From positions 1-64,000 of the forward strand of contig NZ_LFNE01000003.1 in the NCBI RefSeq assembly GCF_001045455.1: a DNA stretch of 64,000 nucleotides, given 5' to 3'. Below, piece by piece: positions 41,752 through 51,056 of this stretch. A model generated the notes under the pieces. The model searched no databases and was not told the origin of the DNA. It was given only the letters and a program-made list of their open reading frames with translations. Position numbers and translations under genes: made by a program. Source of the DNA: Chryseobacterium sp. FH2 (lineage in GTDB: Bacteria; Bacteroidota; Bacteroidia; Flavobacteriales; Weeksellaceae). The stretch's first letter is position 1. Every line of letters begins with the position of its first letter.

Positions 41752-42912
41752 TTAAAGGCTTTGTAATAATTTTTCGGTATCAGAAGAATCCTGTCCTGTG
41801 CTTTTTGCCATGCTTATTGATTTCTCAGCCCAGAGTTTGGCATTCTTTTTATCTCCTATTTTGTTGTAAAGATTTGCAAGGGTATCTGTATTAGCATAAT
41901 TTTCATCTTTCTTTACAGATTCCTGGGCCCATAATAAAGCTTGTTCTAAAGAAGATTTGTTGTTTACATTTTCAAAGAAATCCCAGGCAAGAGAGTTTAA
42001 TTCTCTAGAACTTGCAGTAGAAGTATCTTTGTATAATTCTAAACTCAGTTTTTCATAAGTTGCAATATCTTTATTTTTTAAAGCTCTGCTTGCTTTTGCT
42101 CTTTTTAAAGCTTTTTCAGCTTCCTCCTTAGTTAAAAACTTTTGAGTTTCAGACATAAAAAAATTGTCATTCCAAGTTTTTGTGTCTGTGTTATAGGCTT
42201 TTTTAACGATAGTGTTTAGTTTTATATTCTTGTCAAATTTATCATACTGGTCACCTGGAAGAAGTTTCTGAATATCTGTTTTTTTATCCAGGAACATTTT
42301 GTACAATGGGCCTTCTGTGCTTTGAATTGCTATAAGTAAAATCTGGATATCTTCCTGATCCAACTCTGTTTTACCATTAAAATAACGTTCCAACACGCTG
42401 TTAGAAAAAGCTGCATCATTATAAAGTGTAAGACCGGCAAGGTTTTTCAAAAATTCAGGATCTTTTTCTCCATTTTCAAATTTTTGTTTTAAAGCTGCTA
42501 ATCTTTTGTTGGGATCTCCGGCATCTTTTGCAAACTGAATGAAATCTTTTTCTTCTACATAGCCCAAGGTTCTGTGTACTTCCTCGCCATCACCATTGAT
42601 GAAAAGATAGGTAGGAAAAGCTTTTACGTTATATTTTTTTGCTAAATCAATTCCTTCACCTTTTTCCATGTCAATCTTTGCATTGATAAAGTGTGAATTA
42701 TAATAATCGCCAACAGACTGTAAAGGGAAAATATTTTTCACCATTAGTTTACAAGGTCCACACCATGAAGCATAGGCGTCCACAAACACAAGTTTATTTT
42801 CTTTTTTTGCTTTTGCCAAAATTGATGTAAAGTTGCTGTCTTCAAATTTTATCCCCTGAGCAAAAGCAATTGCGCCAATGAAAAGGGAAGAGAATATTGC
42901 TATTTTTTTCAT
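41752..42912 (-). CDS. exported thioredoxin-fold protein with helical C-terminal domain
   Basis: This encodes 386 residues with a signal peptide (GAIAFAQ). A thioredoxin domain (~22-140) has the active site ASWCGPCKLM (CGPC at 51-54) and the cis-Pro segment VKAFPTYLFIN. About 240 residues of helical, TPR-like sequence follow (ALLWAQESVKKDENYANTDT, LANLYNKIGDKKNAKLWAEK). It is periplasmic, and probably reduces or scaffolds disulfide proteins on its helical partner surface. A -7 box lies 20 nt before the ATG. It is a single-gene unit. Confidence 0.88.
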   Translation of the reverse strand: MKKIAIFSSLFIGAIAFAQGIKFEDSNFTSILAKAKKENKLVFVDAYASWCGPCKLMVKNIFPLQSVGDYYNSHFINAKIDMEKGEGIDLAKKYNVKAFPTYLFINGDGEEVHRTLGYVEEKDFIQFAKDAGDPNKRLAALKQKFENGEKDPEFLKNLAGLTLYNDAAFSNSVLERYFNGKTELDQEDIQILLIAIQSTEGPLYKMFLDKKTDIQKLLPGDQYDKFDKNIKLNTIVKKAYNTDTKTWNDNFFMSETQKFLTKEEAEKALKRAKASRALKNKDIATYEKLSLELYKDTSTASSRELNSLAWDFFENVNNKSSLEQALLWAQESVKKDENYANTDTLANLYNKIGDKKNAKLWAEKSISMAKSTGQDSSDTEKLLQSL

Positions 42913-42932
42913 AAATATTTTTTACTTAGATA

Positions 42933-42940
42933 CAAATGTA
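42933..42940 (-). promoter_or_regulatory. -7 box of the thioredoxin-fold gene
   Basis: The minus strand reads TACATTTG, a perfect match, with a 20-nt leader. Confidence 0.5.
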
Positions 42941-43349
42941 ATGATTATGTTAAATAAACTATTTTAATTGTGAATATGATTTTGTAGAATACAACTTCTG
43001 CTTTGTTTAATGTTTTTTTCTGTTATTGCGATCAAAATTCTGCAACTTATTTTGTTTTTTATTTAAGATTGAATTTTATTACAAAGATATTGCATTCTAT
43101 TTTGTTATTTTCCGGGTTTTTATGAAAATGTGATACCAATGTGATAGGCTGTTTTTTTGTTGTTCTTGAATACTTTCTTTCTTTTGTAAGGAAAATAGAA
43201 TGATTCTTAAACATTAAACATGAAAAAATATTTTACTTTTAAGGTTGTTAGAATAATAATTATTCACAAGTAGGTATTTGTTTATTTAATAAGGACATAC
43301 ACATCAAGAGCCTACTCTAAAATAGATACAAACATAAATAACATTAGGG
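42941..43349. other. divergent intergenic region, no gene
   Basis: About 410 bp of very AT-rich sequence with poly-T stretches (43012-43160). I see no convincing open frame or hairpin. Confidence 0.6.
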
Positions 43350-44003
43350 ATGAAACAATTATTATTTTTATCTACTTTTATAGTAGGTTATGCCTCTATG
43401 CACGCACAATCGGGAAATGTAGGAATAAATACGCCCACACCCACGAATACTCTTCATATTAAAGGAAACGGAACCTCGGATCCTTTACGGATTGAAAATT
43501 TATTACCCGCACAAAACACAGCAGGAACATTAGTGGCAGATGCAAATGGAGTCACAAGATTGAGGAACTCAAATTCAATCAGCTCCGTTAGAGCAACGGG
43601 AAATATTACGCTGGCGGCGAGCGATATTTATTATGCCACTAACATCACTTCGGCGCCGGTAAAAGAATACGATAATCTCAGTGAATTTACCGGAAACACT
43701 TTTACTGCCTTACAGACAGGGTTATATATGGTAACTTTAATTGTACAGTTCACGCAACAAAATAGCGGCGATGGCTTTTTAGGACATGCTGTAATTTTAA
43801 AGAATAGTACAGTTACTGAAAATAATGCAGCAAAAATAGCTATCACCGAAGTTTCAGGAGTAGCAACCGGGAATAGTTATTCTGAGGCTTCAGCTGTTTT
43901 TAAGCTGAACGCAGGAGATACAGTCAGCTTCCAGACGAGAGCTTATGGTGCAGGAGCTTCCACTTCGGCTTCTTATAAAATAAATATTGTACGTATGGAT
44001 TAA
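43350..44003 (+). CDS. secreted VGINTPTP protein with C1q/TNF-like domain (copy 2)
   Basis: This 217-residue exported protein has its signal cleaved after SMHAQ, then SGNVGINTPTPTNTLHIKGN. The C-terminal ~130 residues form a jelly-roll-like beta sandwich: FTALQTGLYMVTLIVQFTQQ, then FKLNAGDTVSFQTRAYGAGA, ending in YKINIVRMD. It is about 45% identical by eye to the next gene, with the same ending, so the two are tandem paralogues. There is a 16-bp gap to the next gene. It is likely a surface or extracellular protein of unknown ligand. Confidence 0.8.
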   Translation: MKQLLFLSTFIVGYASMHAQSGNVGINTPTPTNTLHIKGNGTSDPLRIENLLPAQNTAGTLVADANGVTRLRNSNSISSVRATGNITLAASDIYYATNITSAPVKEYDNLSEFTGNTFTALQTGLYMVTLIVQFTQQNSGDGFLGHAVILKNSTVTENNAAKIAITEVSGVATGNSYSEASAVFKLNAGDTVSFQTRAYGAGASTSASYKINIVRMD

Positions 44004-44019
44004 TCTTAAAATTTGGAAA

Positions 44020-44670
44020 ATGAAAAAATTATATTTGAGCTCTATTTTTTTAGGATTAAATCTTTGCGCACAAGTAGGAGTGAATACCAATCAGCCAACC
44101 AATATGCTTCATATAAGAGGAAACGGAGGTGCCGACCCTTTCAGAGTGGAAGGGCTACAGCAAAATCAATCTAATCTGGAAACTCTGGTATCTACATCTA
44201 CCGGGGTAATCAAAAGACAAAACTTCAATACAGTAAGTGCAATCCGCGTATCAGGAAATCTTACAATGGCAATAAACAATATTTTTTATAATACAAATGC
44301 CACTAATACGCCTGTAGAGGAGTTTGATAATCTGAATGAATTCAACGGAAATGTCTTCACTGCTTCACAGGCTGGTTTGTATTGGGTTGCTTTTACAGTG
44401 ACCTATCCACAGCGTTCCAGTGCGTCAGATAGCGGTGATGGATATTTGGCTTACGCATCCATTACGAAAAGCGGCAGCTCGCAACTCTATAACAATACTA
44501 AAATTTATAATCCTGAAAGTGGTTTGAGTGCGGCCAATCAATACGTAAGAATTAAAGATGTATATAAATTAAATGCCGGACAAACACTTTCGTTCCAGAC
44601 CCTTATATATGGATCGACGAATAATCTGTCGGGGGTTACGTATAAAATTAATATAGTTCGAATGGATTAA
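44020..44670 (+). CDS. secreted VGVNTNQP protein with C1q/TNF-like domain (copy 3)
   Basis: This 216-residue paralogue of the preceding gene has a signal ending LNLCAQ and then VGVNTNQPTNMLHIRGNGGA. I chose the ATG at 44020 because it gives MKKLYLSSIFLG; the frame opens at 43987 inside the previous gene without signal character. The domain pattern is the same, with FTASQAGLYWVAFTVTYPQR, YKLNAGQTLSFQTLIYGS and the identical end YKINIVRMD. It is probably co-transcribed with copy 2, and a strong terminator follows. Confidence 0.8.
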   Translation: MKKLYLSSIFLGLNLCAQVGVNTNQPTNMLHIRGNGGADPFRVEGLQQNQSNLETLVSTSTGVIKRQNFNTVSAIRVSGNLTMAINNIFYNTNATNTPVEEFDNLNEFNGNVFTASQAGLYWVAFTVTYPQRSSASDSGDGYLAYASITKSGSSQLYNNTKIYNPESGLSAANQYVRIKDVYKLNAGQTLSFQTLIYGSTNNLSGVTYKINIVRMD

Positions 44671-44692
44671 TGATGATATATGAAAAATAAAA

Positions 44693-44732
44693 AAACAAGA
44701 ATCCGCAAAATTTTCTGCGGATTCTTGTTTTT
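44693..44732. terminator. strong bidirectional terminator
   Basis: A 15-bp perfect stem AAACAAGAATCCGCA/TGCGGATTCTTGTTT with an 8-nt loop and a T run, between convergent genes. Confidence 0.9.
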
Positions 44733-44945
44733 TTATTTAGTGTTTGTACTATCGGTTTTTGCTTTAGAAGTATCGGAAATTGTAGCTGAAGCCTCTTCTG
44801 AATTGGCAACAGCAGAATCTCCCATTTTATTTCTCAAAGAATCTTTATCATGTGCTTCTTTGAATTCTTCTCTATTTTCTTTTTTATCGGCACAACTTCC
44901 CAAAAAGAATAAGCCAAAAACAGCCCCAATCCATAATTTTTTCAT
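44733..44945 (-). CDS. small lipoprotein, 70 residues
   Basis: From the ATG at 44945 the product is MKKLWIGAVFGLFFLGSC with the acylated Cys18, then a short highly charged, Ser/Thr/Asp-rich disordered tail (ADKKENREEF... DTSKAKTDSTNTK). The longer frame to 44975 adds ten residues without signal features. Bacteroidota encode many such tiny lipoproteins; no function is known. A -7-like TATATTTG lies upstream. It resembles the next minus-strand gene in design but not in sequence. Confidence 0.75.
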   Translation of the reverse strand: MKKLWIGAVFGLFFLGSCADKKENREEFKEAHDKDSLRNKMGDSAVANSEEASATISDTSKAKTDSTNTK

Positions 44946-45099
44946 AGTAATTATTTTAATGTTTAGTATAATCAAATATAATGAATATTAGGTGAAATAT
45001 ATTTATTTTAGCTTGAATTGTTGTTGATTCTTAAATTTTAATATAAAAAAATCCGCAGAACTTTCATCTGAGGATTTCCATATTTAAGTTAACTTTTTA

Positions 45100-45309
45100 T
45101 TATTTAACAATAGTTGTTGAATCCGCTCTCATCTTGATCGTGTCAGGATTGGTAGACGTAGTAGTTGTATCTGTTGCAGTAGGAGGTACGCTTTGTACTG
45201 TATTATTTACTGTTGCAGAATCTGTATTACTTGATGACATAGAAGACTCTTTTGTTCCGCAACTTATTGCGATTATTCCTAAACCTATGACAGCTAATAA
45301 CTTTTTCAT
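45100..45309 (-). CDS. small lipoprotein, 69 residues
   Basis: MKKLLAVIGLGIIAISC gives a lipobox Cys17, followed by a Ser/Thr/Pro-rich disordered tail (SSSNTDSATVNNTVQSVPPT, then TTTTSTNPD) ending ADSTTIVK. It is the second tiny lipoprotein in a row on this strand. No family assignment is possible. The signal peptide and codon pattern make it a real gene, while the tail is low complexity. No promoter box is clear. Confidence 0.7.
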   Translation of the reverse strand: MKKLLAVIGLGIIAISCGTKESSMSSSNTDSATVNNTVQSVPPTATDTTTTSTNPDTIKMRADSTTIVK

Positions 45310-45476
45310 AATATTTTATTTTGATGTAGTAGTAAAAGTTCAATTATTGTTCCGAATAGGGGTGACTATTTATTAAAATATCAATAAAATAGTTTAAATT
45401 TTGTTAAAAACCAATAAGTTGCAAATAAAAAACAGATTTAAACTTCAATTTAAAATTAATTTTTCATTATAAAAAG

Positions 45477-45507
45477 GCCCCGAAACCGGAATTTCGAGGC
45501 TGTATTT
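45477..45507 (-). terminator. possible pruA terminator
   Basis: A stem GCCCCGAAA/TTTCGAGGC with one mismatch and a 6-nt loop, and A residues upstream on the plus strand giving a T tail on the minus strand. Confidence 0.5.
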
Positions 45508-45539
45508 ATCGATAAACAATAATTACTGATTGCTCACTA

Positions 45540-47165
45540 CTAACCTAAATATGGATATTTGTAATCTTTAGGAGAGACAAAAGTTTCTTTAATACTTCTT
45601 ACGGATGTCCATCTCAGTAAATTCATTTTAGAACCTGCTTTATCATTAGTTCCTGATGCTCTACCACCTCCGAAAGGTTGTTGACCTACAACTGCACCTG
45701 TTGGTTTGTCATTAATGTAGAAGTTTCCTGAAGCATTTTCCAATGCTTTGAAAGCTTCGTTGATAGCGTAACGGTCCTGTGCGAAAACTGAACCTGTCAA
45801 TGAATAAGGAGAAGATGCATCAACTACTTTTAAAGTTTCTTTCCAATCTTTGTCTTCATAAACGAAAACCGATAAGATTGGGCCGAAGATTTCTTCAACC
45901 ATACTTTCATATTGAGGATTGGTAGTTTCAATTACGGTGGGGTGTACAAACCATCCTTTGGAATCATCAACTTTTCCACCGATTACTACGTTTGCCTCAT
46001 TTGACGCGTTTGCTCTGTCGATATAACCCTTACATTTTTCGAAGGAATTTTTGTCGATTACAGCATTGACGAAGTTTGAAGGATCTTCCGGAGAACCGAT
46101 TTTGATTGAACTGATCTGAGTTTCCATTACTTTTTTCACATCAGCCCAAAGCGACTGAGGAATATAAGCTCTTGAAGCAGCAGAACATTTTTGCCCCTGA
46201 TATTCAAAAGCACCTCTTACCAAAGCAGTTGCCACAGCTTCTACGTTTGAAGAAGGGTGAGCGATAACAAAATCTTTTCCACCGGTTTCCCCTACGATTC
46301 TTGGATATGTTCTGTAGTTGTGAATGTTATCACCAATCATTTTCCACATTCCTTGGAATACCTTTGTAGAACCAGTAAAGTGAAGTCCTGCAAAATCCCT
46401 GTGTGCTAAAACTTTTTCGGCAGTTTCTTTTCCGTCCGTAAAAATCATGTTGATAACTCCTGCAGGAAGACCGGCTTCCGTAAGAACGTCCATAATCACT
46501 TTTGCAGAATAAATTTGCTTATCAGATGGCTTCCAAACCACTACGTTTCCAAGCATTGCCATACAAGTTGGTAAATTTCCTGAAATAGCTGTAAAGTTGA
46601 ATGGTGTTACTGCGAAACAAAATCCTTCTAGTGGCCTGTATTCCACACGATTCCAGATTCCAGCATCAGAAACCGGTTGTTCAGAATACATTTCCGTCAT
46701 GAATTCTACGTTGAATCTTAAGAAATCAATGAATTCACAAGCAGCATCAATCTCGGCCTGGTGTACATTCTTAGACTGGCCAATCATTGTAGCAGCATTG
46801 ATAACATCTCTGTAAGGTCCCGCCAATAAATCAGCAGCTTTTAAGAAGATAGCAGCGCGGTGTTCCCAACCCAGCTCATTCCATTCTTTTTTTGCAGCCA
46901 ATGCAGCGTCAATAGCATCATCTACATGTTGCATTGTTCCTCTGTGATAAAAACCGAAATCATGAGCATGATCCTGAGGCGACTGAAGCTGAACCGTATC
47001 ACCGGTTTTTACTTCTTTACCGTTGATCACCATTGGGATTTCTATCTTTTCAGCCCACATTTTTTTATATTGAGCAATAAGACTTTTTACTTCTAGAGTT
47101 CCGGGTGCGTAAGAATTTACCGGTTCATTTACTGCAAATGGTACTTGCGAAATTGCTTTTGACAT
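45540..47165 (-). CDS. pruA: L-glutamate gamma-semialdehyde (1-pyrroline-5-carboxylate) dehydrogenase
   Basis: This enzyme oxidises glutamate semialdehyde to glutamate with NAD, the second step of proline breakdown. The 541-residue product is the standalone form, not fused to proline dehydrogenase. The aldehyde-dehydrogenase core is complete: FCFAVTPFNFTAISGNLPTC, IVGETGGKDFVIAHP (catalytic Glu) and FEYQGQKCSAASRAYIP (nucleophile Cys). NDKPTGAVVGQQPFGGGRAS follows near the end. No proline dehydrogenase gene is adjacent. The promoter is at 47202-47229. Confidence 0.97.
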   Translation of the reverse strand: MSKAISQVPFAVNEPVNSYAPGTLEVKSLIAQYKKMWAEKIEIPMVINGKEVKTGDTVQLQSPQDHAHDFGFYHRGTMQHVDDAIDAALAAKKEWNELGWEHRAAIFLKAADLLAGPYRDVINAATMIGQSKNVHQAEIDAACEFIDFLRFNVEFMTEMYSEQPVSDAGIWNRVEYRPLEGFCFAVTPFNFTAISGNLPTCMAMLGNVVVWKPSDKQIYSAKVIMDVLTEAGLPAGVINMIFTDGKETAEKVLAHRDFAGLHFTGSTKVFQGMWKMIGDNIHNYRTYPRIVGETGGKDFVIAHPSSNVEAVATALVRGAFEYQGQKCSAASRAYIPQSLWADVKKVMETQISSIKIGSPEDPSNFVNAVIDKNSFEKCKGYIDRANASNEANVVIGGKVDDSKGWFVHPTVIETTNPQYESMVEEIFGPILSVFVYEDKDWKETLKVVDASSPYSLTGSVFAQDRYAINEAFKALENASGNFYINDKPTGAVVGQQPFGGGRASGTNDKAGSKMNLLRWTSVRSIKETFVSPKDYKYPYLG

Positions 47166-47201
47166 ATTACGTTGTATTATTTTTTTAATTTGCTAATGAT
47201 A

Positions 47202-47229
47202 CAAATTTACAACATTTAATTTGGACAAA
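47202..47229 (-). promoter_or_regulatory. pruA promoter
   Basis: On the minus strand TTTG (47229-47226), then 16 nt, then TAAATTTG (47209-47202), a perfect -7 box. The leader is about 36 nt. Confidence 0.6.
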
Positions 47230-47246
47230 AAATCGATAGAGACTAT

Positions 47247-48350
47247 TTATATCTTTTCGTTTTCTAAAATTTTGAGTACCAGTTTTTCTTCCTGAGTTAA
47301 GCCAGCTTTGCCGTCATTTTCTTCTATTTTTTCTAATTCATCAAGATATTTTTTGATAGAATTATTTTCATACAGGTTAATAACCAAAGGATGCACATAA
47401 TATTTTCTGCAGACTGTGCTTGTATTTCCAAGATGGGAAGCGACCATTTCAAGGGCTTCTTTTACTTTCCTTTTATATTCTGTATTGCTTTCCGCATAGC
47501 CTATTTCTTTGAATGCGATCAAGGCATTCACTGTTCCGGACCACGTTCTGAAATCTTTTGCGGTAAAATCTTCACCACTGATTTCTTTAATATAATTATT
47601 CACCATTCCCGAATCTATGGAATGATGGTTTCCTTCATCATCATAAAACTGAAAGAGTTCTTTTCCGGGAATATCTTTACATTTTTGAACCAGTCTCGAA
47701 AGCCTTTTGCTTTTCAAATCCACATTGTGCATAATTCCTTTTTTGCCTTTAAAGGAAAAATTGATTTTCTGCCCTTGAATTTTCACATGTTTGTCTTTTA
47801 AAGTCGTTAACCCAAAAGAACCGTAAAGTTTTTCGTAAGCATTATTTCCAATTCTGATATTTGTTCTTTGCATTAAACTTACAATTAAAGCTAAGATTTT
47901 TCTTTTTTCAAAGTTTCTTAATGCCAGATCTTGCTCAATGTGAAGCCTTATTTGAGGTAACGCATATCCGAACTGAAGCATTCTGTAAAATTTCGTATGA
48001 TTTCTTAATGCGCTCCATAAAGGATGATAGCGGTACTGTTTTCTTCTTTTGATATCAAAGCCTGTTGCCTGGAGATGTCCGTTGTCTAATGCGCAAATCC
48101 AGACGTTTTCCCAAGCCGGGGGAATGACAAGCTTATTAATTCTGGAAATTTCCTCTTTATCTTTGATTTTTTCTCCGTCTTTATAATAGGAATATTTTTT
48201 TCCGTTCTTTTTCCGGGTGATACCGGCTGTTTCTGCATCGGAGGTATATACGAGATGTACCGCCTTTGCAGATGCTACCGGATCTTTCATAATCTTGACA
48301 ATTTTTGAAGGCTTCAGATGTGAAATGAGGTCTAAGTCTGAATTTTCCAT
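47247..48350 (-). CDS. DNA topoisomerase IB (poxvirus-like)
   Basis: This 367-residue enzyme relaxes supercoils through a 3'-phosphotyrosine. Sequence marks are GITRKKNGKKYSYYKDGEKI, VIPPAWENVWICALDNGHLQ, TGFDIKRRKQYRYHPLW, QRTNIRIGNNAYEKLYGSFG (catalytic Arg), KDFRTWSGTVNALIAF (second Arg, His/Lys region) and TVCRKYYVHP with the nucleophilic Tyr. It has the usual bacterial length. It follows a small lipoprotein gene by 9 bp on the same strand, so they may be cotranscribed. Confidence 0.94.
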   Translation of the reverse strand: MENSDLDLISHLKPSKIVKIMKDPVASAKAVHLVYTSDAETAGITRKKNGKKYSYYKDGEKIKDKEEISRINKLVIPPAWENVWICALDNGHLQATGFDIKRRKQYRYHPLWSALRNHTKFYRMLQFGYALPQIRLHIEQDLALRNFEKRKILALIVSLMQRTNIRIGNNAYEKLYGSFGLTTLKDKHVKIQGQKINFSFKGKKGIMHNVDLKSKRLSRLVQKCKDIPGKELFQFYDDEGNHHSIDSGMVNNYIKEISGEDFTAKDFRTWSGTVNALIAFKEIGYAESNTEYKRKVKEALEMVASHLGNTSTVCRKYYVHPLVINLYENNSIKKYLDELEKIEENDGKAGLTQEEKLVLKILENEKI

Positions 48351-48359
48351 AAAATCTGG

Positions 48360-48527
48360 TTAAGAGTTCTTACCCCTTGAAAATAGCCATAATAAAATGC
48401 CTATCACGCCTACAACTAATATGATTCCCCACCACATTCCTGCCTTAAAAACGGTCTCTACTGCTTCACAACTTGTCAATAATAGTAAACTGAATATTGT
48501 AATACTGAATAAGGCTAACTTTTTCAT
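48360..48527 (-). CDS. small lipoprotein, 55 residues, with membrane helix
   Basis: This short gene has the ATG at 48527 and TAA at 48360. The product starts MKKLALFSITIFSLLLLTSC (acylated Cys20), continues EAVETVFKAGMWWGIILVVG and ends with a hydrophobic stretch and the basic tail SRGKNS. Proteins with this FKAGMWWGIILVV core are widespread in Bacteroidota as tiny lipoproteins (sometimes misnamed phosphatidate cytidylyltransferase). Function is unknown. It lies between DUF6526 and topoisomerase IB on the same strand. Confidence 0.8.
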   Translation of the reverse strand: MKKLALFSITIFSLLLLTSCEAVETVFKAGMWWGIILVVGVIGILLWLFSRGKNS

Positions 48528-48554
48528 AATAATTTATTTTTAGTGTTTATTATT

Positions 48555-48992
48555 TTAAATTCTGTGTTGGTCTGCCCGCCAGTTCTTGATGGACTTTTTA
48601 ATCTTATCTCCAGAAATATTTTCATGAAGCGCTCTGTATAAAAGTTCCTTGAATTCATTATCATAGGCAAACCTTAATGCGGCGATCTGGTCAAACTTCA
48701 GTTTTTTTTCCACTTCATCTGATCTTTGATTAAAGATTTCAAAATATCTTTGTTTAAACTCAATTCTTACCAAACGGTTTTGAAGCCCTAAAGCATAATG
48801 TTGCCGAACCATTATTGCCAGATAGAAAATCAGAAATATCACAATTGAAAATAATATCCACGTTAATGTATCAGGTTCATCATTAAAGATTTTATAAATC
48901 CCAAAAACTTCCAACAGAATTAATAATGGAAGATAAATGAAATGGTGAGGAGGATAAAATTTTCTGTGATTTTTGTAATTCTGTCTTTCCAT
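48555..48992 (-). CDS. DUF6526-like membrane protein
   Basis: From the ATG at 48992 this gives 145 residues: MERQNYKNHRKFYPPHHFIY, then two membrane helices (LPLLILLEVFGIYKIF and LTWILFSIVIFLIFYLAIMV) and a charged cytosolic C-terminus (RQHYALGLQNRLVRIEFKQR...). The frame opens 46 residues earlier (49130), but that extension is basic, low in signal and matches no family start. The N-terminal QNYKNHRKFYPPHHF pattern is the one I recall for DUF6526. Function is unknown. Confidence 0.75.
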   Translation of the reverse strand: MERQNYKNHRKFYPPHHFIYLPLLILLEVFGIYKIFNDEPDTLTWILFSIVIFLIFYLAIMVRQHYALGLQNRLVRIEFKQRYFEIFNQRSDEVEKKLKFDQIAALRFAYDNEFKELLYRALHENISGDKIKKSIKNWRADQHRI

Positions 48993-49255
48993 AATGTAAA
49001 ATGTAGCAAGAATCTTTCCAAAAAATAGGAATTTTAATAATAATTGATATTTGTGGTATCTAAAATACTGTTGTTTACATTTAATAATCGATATCTTAAT
49101 AGAAATATCTGATCTTTCCGGGTGAAACATTTTATAAATTAAAAAAGATTAATAAATGCATTAGAGTAAAGTGAAAAATCAAGAAAATACCATGAAAATT
49201 TGATTTTCAAACCTCAAAAAATTCGTAACTTCACCTCTTTAAAAATTATTAAAAA

Positions 49256-51025
49256 ATGACTTCAAAGGAAAAAGTAGCTGCGCTTCGTGAAGAAATGCAG
49301 AAAAATAATGTTGATGCATTTATAGTATATTCTGCAGATCCTCATATGAGTGAATATTTGCCTGAACAATGGCAGGAAAGAGCATGGCTGTCAGGATTTT
49401 TGGGTTCTGCGGGTTTTGTGGTTATTACCAAAGATAAAGCGGGGCTCTGGACGGATGGAAGATACTTTACTCAGGCTGCGATTGAACTTGAAGGTTCAGG
49501 AATCGATCTTTTCAAAGACGGGATGGAGGGAACTCCAAACTATATTGACTGGATTATTTCTGAAATTCCTGCAAACGGAAATGTAGCGGTAAATGCTGTT
49601 GCAACTTCTCATGCAAACTGGGAACTCCTGACTCAAAAATTAAATTCAAAGAATATCACGTTGGTTGATAATCCTCTTTTAAAACAAATCTGGACTGACA
49701 GAGGAACGCCGTCAAAAAATCCGATATTTGTACATCCTGTAGAAAGAGCGGGAAAATCTGTTACAGATAAAATTTCTGCAATCCGTCAGAAGATGGAAGA
49801 GCAGGAAGCTACTGTTCACATTATTTCAAGTCTGGATGATGTAGCCTGGACACTGAATTTAAGAGGAAGCGATGTAGAAAGCAATCCTGTATTTTTAGGA
49901 TATATTATTATCACTAAAAACGATGCTATCTTATTTACTGATTTAGAAAAATTAGAAGTTGAAGCAAGAAAGCAAATGGACGATTCTTTCGTGAAAATGA
50001 TGCCATATGAAGAATTTTACAATCATTTAAAAGTATTTAAAAACGAAAGAGTTTTAGTTTCTCCCAATACCAATCAATCTATTTTTGAAGTATTAAAGGC
50101 TGATAATCAATTTATCCAGGCTCCTGTTCCGGGAAACCTCATGAAGGCTCAGAAAAATGAAACTGAGTTGGAAGGTTTCAGGAAAGTAATGGTAAGAGAT
50201 GGTGTTGCCATGGTAAAATTCCTGTATTGGCTCACTCACAATGCGGGGAAAGAAACAATGAACGAATATTCAATTGGTGAAAAATTAAGGGATTTCCGTG
50301 CAGAAGGAGAAAATTTTGTGGGAGAAAGTTTCGGAAGTATCGTTGGATACAAAGATAACGGTGCCATTATGCATTATTCAGCAAAAAGAGAAGGAAGCAA
50401 AGATGTTACAAATGATGCGAGTATCTTGATAGATTCAGGAGGCCAATATCTTGAAGGAACTACAGATATTACCAGAACGTTGGCTTTAGGAGCTGTTTCT
50501 GATGATTTTAAAAGAAATTCTACTTTAGTATTACAGGGGTTAATTCGTCTGTCAATGGTGAAATTCCCGAAAGGAACAAAAGGAGTTCATCTTGATGCTA
50601 TTGCCAGACTGCCATTGTGGATGGAAGGAAAAGATTTTAATCACGGAACAGGCCACGGTGTTGGAAGTTTTATGAACGTACATGAAGGTCCTCAAAATAT
50701 CAGAAAGGATATGAACCCGCAAGACCTTTTAGTGGGAATGGTTTGTTCAAACGAACCAGGGTATTATTTAGAAGGAGATTACGGAATCCGTCATGAGAAT
50801 TTAATTGCCGTAAAAGAAGCGGAAAAAACAATTCACGGGACTTTTTATGAGTTTGAAACTTTGACTTTCTGCCCTTTCTTTAAAGATACGATCGTAAAAG
50901 AAATCCTTTCTGAGAAGGAAATTCATTGGTTAAATACTTATCACAAAACTTGTGAAGAGAAAATAGGGCCACATTTGGAAGGTGAAGTAAAAGAGTGGTT
51001 CTTACAATTGGTAAGTCCGCTGTAA
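49256..51025 (+). CDS. M24-family aminopeptidase P (Xaa-Pro aminopeptidase), long form
   Basis: This enzyme removes an N-terminal residue preceding proline. The 589-residue product has two creatinase-like N-terminal domains (~1-300) and a pita-bread catalytic domain (~305-589). The dimetal ligands are visible: Asp in ILIDSGGQYLEGTTDITRTL (two Asp), His in HGTGHGVGSFMNVHEGP, Glu in SNEPGYYLEGDYGIRHENL and Glu in FETLTFCPFF. The three-domain length is that of the eukaryotic-like cytosolic form. It has no signal peptide. It stands alone and is followed by a terminator. Confidence 0.94.
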   Translation: MTSKEKVAALREEMQKNNVDAFIVYSADPHMSEYLPEQWQERAWLSGFLGSAGFVVITKDKAGLWTDGRYFTQAAIELEGSGIDLFKDGMEGTPNYIDWIISEIPANGNVAVNAVATSHANWELLTQKLNSKNITLVDNPLLKQIWTDRGTPSKNPIFVHPVERAGKSVTDKISAIRQKMEEQEATVHIISSLDDVAWTLNLRGSDVESNPVFLGYIIITKNDAILFTDLEKLEVEARKQMDDSFVKMMPYEEFYNHLKVFKNERVLVSPNTNQSIFEVLKADNQFIQAPVPGNLMKAQKNETELEGFRKVMVRDGVAMVKFLYWLTHNAGKETMNEYSIGEKLRDFRAEGENFVGESFGSIVGYKDNGAIMHYSAKREGSKDVTNDASILIDSGGQYLEGTTDITRTLALGAVSDDFKRNSTLVLQGLIRLSMVKFPKGTKGVHLDAIARLPLWMEGKDFNHGTGHGVGSFMNVHEGPQNIRKDMNPQDLLVGMVCSNEPGYYLEGDYGIRHENLIAVKEAEKTIHGTFYEFETLTFCPFFKDTIVKEILSEKEIHWLNTYHKTCEEKIGPHLEGEVKEWFLQLVSPL

Positions 51026-51056
51026 TATTAAACAAAGTAATTGTTAGATAAATTTA

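Noticed and set aside
49131..49255. Frame extending DUF6526 upstream to 49130
   Set aside because: The extension has no hydrophobic or family character, and the ATG at 48992 starts the conserved pattern.
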